Origin: Tetranychus cinnabarinus
Lineage: Eukaryota > Arthropoda > Arachnida > Trombidiformes > Tetranychidae
Length of the DNA: 64,000 bases
Assembly: GCA_022266195.1 (NCBI GenBank)
Contig: WHVY01000003.1
Span: 5,828,001 to 5,892,000 of the forward strand
Direction of reading: 5' to 3'
Shown: positions 60,801-64,000 of the stretch, piece after piece
Layout: the number at the start of each line of letters is the position of its first letter
Position numbering within the stretch: the stretch's first letter is position 1
Notes under the pieces: generated by a model
What the model was told of the DNA's origin: nothing
Seen by the model: only the letters and a program-made list of their open reading frames with translations
Databases searched by the model: none
Position numbers and translations under genes: made by a program

Positions 60801-62470
60801 AACAATTACAATCGTTGGTAAAAAAGACGCTGTTTTGAAAGCAAAGACTGAATTGGAAGAAATGATTCATGATTTAGAACAAATTGTCGAGGATTCCGTG
60901 AAAATTCCTGTTCAATTTCATTCTCATTTCAAACGGTTATCTGCTCAGCGACAGATCAAAGACGGCTTGGGAGATTTACAGATCAGCTTCCCTAGGAGCA
61001 ATAATTCTGATCAGGTAAGCCTCAGAGGTTCAAAAGACTGTGTTGAAATGGCAAAGAGTCGTATAATCGAAATGGTCGGTGATTTGGAAGCTCAAGTAAC
61101 TATGGAAGTAGTTATTCCCCAAGTCTACCATCGAATTATTATGGGTAAACAAGGAAGAAATGTTCAAAGTATTCAAAGTGAGCATAAAGTTGAAATTCAG
61201 TTCCCTAAACGTGAAACCGGTGATGCTAAGGAAAATGCTGTTGTCAATGGAAATGCTGAAGGTGAAACGGCAATTCATGAGGAATCATTTGATCATCAGA
61301 ATGATGTATCTCAAGGAAAGCCTAAAGAATCCGACATAATCATTTTGAAAGGTCGCAAGGAGAACTGTGAATCAGCTAAACTTGCTCTTCTCGAATCTAT
61401 TCCAGTTACTAAAGAAGTCGAAGTGCCTTTTAGTTTACATAAGTTTATTATTGGTCAAAAAGGGGCTAATATCAGGGAGTTGAAAGAAAAATTTGATGTT
61501 GACATTTCTGTTCCTCCTTCAGAAATGCAAAAAGATTCTATTCAGGTCAAGGGAACTCGGTCTAACGTTGAGGGGGCCATTGAAGCAATAAACGAGAAAG
61601 TACAAAAGTTGAAGGAAGAACAACAAGAACGGGATGCTAAGAACTTTAAATTAGAGATTCAAGTTGACTCCTCTTACCATCCAAAAATTATTGGTAAAGG
61701 TGGTAAAGTTGTCTCTAAAATTCGCAAACAATTTGGAGTTCAAATCCAGTTCCCGGAAAAGAAAGATGATGCCTCCGATATTATCTCAATCATTGGTTAC
61801 GAAAAGAATGCTGAAACTGCTAGAGACGCAATCCTCGATATCGTGAAAAAATTAGAGAATACTGTTTCTGAAGAAATCGAAATCGATGCTAAGGTACATC
61901 GACGATTAATAGGTGCCCGAGGTAGAAACATAAATAGCATTATGAATACGTTTAAAGTGGAAGTCAAATTCCCTAAAGAAAACAGTAGCAATCCCAATCT
62001 GGTCACTATTTCGGGCGAACCTGAAAATATTGAAAGAGCAAAGGATCATTTACTCGAACTTCAAGATGAATATGTAAGTTTTTTTCAAAAGAAATGTTTA
62101 ATTTATCTCAACCAAATCAATCTCGAGGTTTTGGTTGGTTATCTTTGATATTCATTTTAAATTACAATTTTCCTTTTCAATTAATGTTTTATTTAACTTT
62201 TAACCTTGTTTTCTTTAGCTTGATGATGTTGTTGAACAATACAGACCTCCTTCGAAGAAAATCGTTGAAGAGGATTACATTCCAAGAGGTGAGAGTCGAG
62301 GTTTTTACGTTAAAGGTGGACCTTGGGAACAGCAGCAGCAACAGCAGCAACAAAGCATGCCAGATACAACCAATGCTGAAGAGTTTCCATCAATGCTGGG
62401 CAGTGGTGGTGGGTCAGATGCATCTGAATCACCTAAATCTCGTGGATGGGGATCGATATTCAATTGTTAA
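57835..62470 (+). CDS. Vigilin (multi-KH RNA-binding protein)
   Basis: Four coding exons: 57835-59460, 59873-60073, 60274-62073 and 62219-62470, all phase 0, 1292 residues. Vigilin (HDLBP in human, DP1 in fly) binds many mRNAs and ribosomes at the ER and also acts in heterochromatin. The N-terminus has the family's TPPTYDEVFPALPE motif. About fifteen KH repeats follow; eleven keep the GxxG loop (for example IGRGGQTQ, IGQKGKQI, IGKKGTNI, IGKGGKVV, IGARGRNI). At least four are degenerate, such as the one with RGAFDETI and the one with TLKEKVKIQQ split by intron 2. The C-terminus has a Gln run (CAG/CAA repeat near 62331-62351) and an EEFPSMLG stretch like the family's FPSL end. The frame also opens upstream at a TTG; the ATG at 57835 is used. 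AATAAA sites lie right after the stop (62475, 62500). Confidence 0.95.
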
Positions 62471-64000
62471 ATCAAATAAACAAATTATTGAAATAAGAAA
62501 ATAAATACCATTTATAGCCAATAATAATAATAATAATTTAATCGAATTTAATTTACTCGCAAACTCTTTTCTACTTTCCTCTGGCCTACTCAACTTTCTT
62601 CTCCTACGCGACTGTACCAAACGTGTACAGTCAGATATATTTTCCTATTTCTGTATATTTCATTTGTTGCTAAATTTTCATCCTCCACATTTTAAGGGAT
62701 GAAAACTTCTAAATTTATCTTTTTAACTTTCTGACGTTATCATCTTTCTCTTGACATACGCAACTTTATTTCAATGGTAAACCCTGTTTAAATGAACGTA
62801 GGAGAGAAGAAGAGGAAAAATGAGAAAATTTTATGGCAAGGAAGAAAGAAGGTTGAAAGCGAAGTCAATATATAAATATGTGTGTGTGTGTGTTTGTTTG
62901 ATGAGAGAGGCGAAAGAGAAAGAGGAAGATGGGCTCTAAAAGGGAGAGAAATATGATTCTCAGCATCATCAGGGGAAAATTGTCGCATTAGAAAGGAAGA
63001 GAGGAAAAAAATATGTGAGATACAATCGTCTCTTCATTTCTCTCATCTTCATCCTCCACTCATTTAGTTTCTTTTTTTCCTTCTAAGCACAAGATACGGA
63101 TGACCTTTTTGCTTTTATTACATTTGTGCTTTACTATTTCTCATTTGCCAATATCGTTCTCGTCATCATTGCCTTATCTTCAACATTTTGAATTGTTCAT
63201 CTATCCACTTGTACCATTTACTGAAACATTTTTATCAGTTTTGCTTTATATTCTTGTTCTGATGTTTCACTTCTTCACATTAACTTGTTTGATACACCTT
63301 ATAACTATCATCGCCGTCATCATCATAATCATGATTCCACTTGAAATCAAACTGATGAAAAAGGTGATGTTGATAAAGATAAACTGAACACGAAGACGAT
63401 TGTATCGTTATATTGGTAGTGTTTTTGTTGGTGGCTGAATGAGGACATCCTGAGAGTTTAACAGGCAAACAGATAAATTATAACATATCGATTCACACTT
63501 AACTAAACAATTAGCTAATTACTTTGCTCACAGATGTTTGCATAAGTTTAAACATAAGCTTTTTCTTTCCCTTTTCTCACTTCAATGTAACTCTCTTTGT
63601 CTCCTTCTTTCTCTTTTTGTTTTTTTTCCTATCTTTTCCATTCTCTGTTACCGTTTGTAACAATGTGCACTGTTATAAATGATTATGTGGTTTCTTGTTT
63701 TAAAATCAGTTGATCAAATTTTATTAACTAATTGTTTATATTGCTAATTTTGGTTTTTCCTGTTACCACTCTTTTAATCATGTGTTTATCTCTAGTTAAT
63801 TTGGTAATCATCAAATGAAATGAGCAACTTTCTATAATAACATATTGCTTCTTCAACAGTGTTTCAAAGGCATATCCATCAAGATCGCTACATATCGGTT
63901 TCTCATTTCTCATTCAACTCGCCAATCACGGTAAACCATCACTTTGATCATCAAGATTTTTACCTTCTCCTTCAACATCATGTCATCTTGAACGATATAA
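62471..64000. other. Vigilin 3' region and spacer
   Basis: No supported gene. Contains the vigilin 3' UTR with two AATAAA signals, purine-rich stretches and a short dinucleotide repeat, then AT-rich spacer to the window end. Confidence 0.5.
62879..62893. repeat. (TG)n microsatellite
   Basis: Seven TG units in a row, followed by TTTG units. Confidence 0.8.

Noticed and set aside
62788..63387. Several frames in the 3' region of vigilin
   Set aside because: Low-complexity translations of pyrimidine- or purine-rich DNA.
1..64000. tRNA, rRNA, CRISPR arrays and bacterial operon signals
   Set aside because: None seen; the window is intron-bearing animal DNA. Small RNA genes could be missed by eye.

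Overview
This is a window of AT-rich eukaryotic nuclear DNA. Genes carry short spliceosomal introns with GT(AAGT) donors and AG acceptors, and they match metazoan proteins (focal adhesion kinase, vigilin, LAPTM, Ac45, CTDNEP1, ASPM). A large tandem family of seven-pass gustatory-type receptors, a secreted lipocalin and a compact layout fit an arthropod best, most plausibly an acariform mite such as a spider mite (Tetranychus-like). The species is inferred from gene content only.

Layout, left half (1-33 kb): one intact gustatory receptor gene (plus strand, 22-1238); a five-exon secreted lipocalin (3393-4276) with a TATA box; a ten-pass EamA/SLC35G-like transporter (8466-9534); a minus-strand LAPTM lysosomal tetraspan with PPxY motifs (12696-14581); a previously unlisted three-exon 115-residue orphan gene (16287-16780); a Rab10-like pseudogene (17590-18288); a focal adhesion kinase that appears to lack its FERM domain (21136-23463); a short Ac45-like V-ATPase accessory protein (23850-24706, minus) divergent from mitochondrial NAD-isocitrate dehydrogenase alpha (25082-26998); a 320-residue protein equivalent to the C-terminal part of ASPM (27598-28710, minus); and the nuclear envelope phosphatase CTDNEP1/Dullard (30396-32163).

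Middle (33.8-53.3 kb): nine gustatory receptor loci in a head-to-tail minus-strand array. Eight are intact and one is a pseudogene broken by a frameshift and by a 531-bp TA-flanked mariner-type MITE. All intact loci share one architecture: a long first exon of about 330 codons, one phase-0 intron after a conserved Asn-Glu codon pair, and a short last exon ending in the IAIPSF motif. Identical tracts between neighbours point to recent gene conversion. The last receptor of the array and the one at the left edge are an inverted pair about 94% identical.

Right end (54.2-64 kb): a rearranged segmental copy of the ASPM-like locus and its flank, now a pseudogene; an unresolved membrane-protein locus (55746-56837, minus) with an old inverted partial copy at 57.24-57.42 kb; and a four-exon vigilin gene with about fifteen KH repeats (57835-62470).

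The housekeeping genes are unrelated in function and look simply adjacent. The array and its duplicated flanks are the dynamic part of the window. No new molecular system is evident. The strongest second-look items are the FERM-less FAK, the receptor array with conversion tracts and MITE insertion, and the mosaic duplication of the ASPM-like locus.
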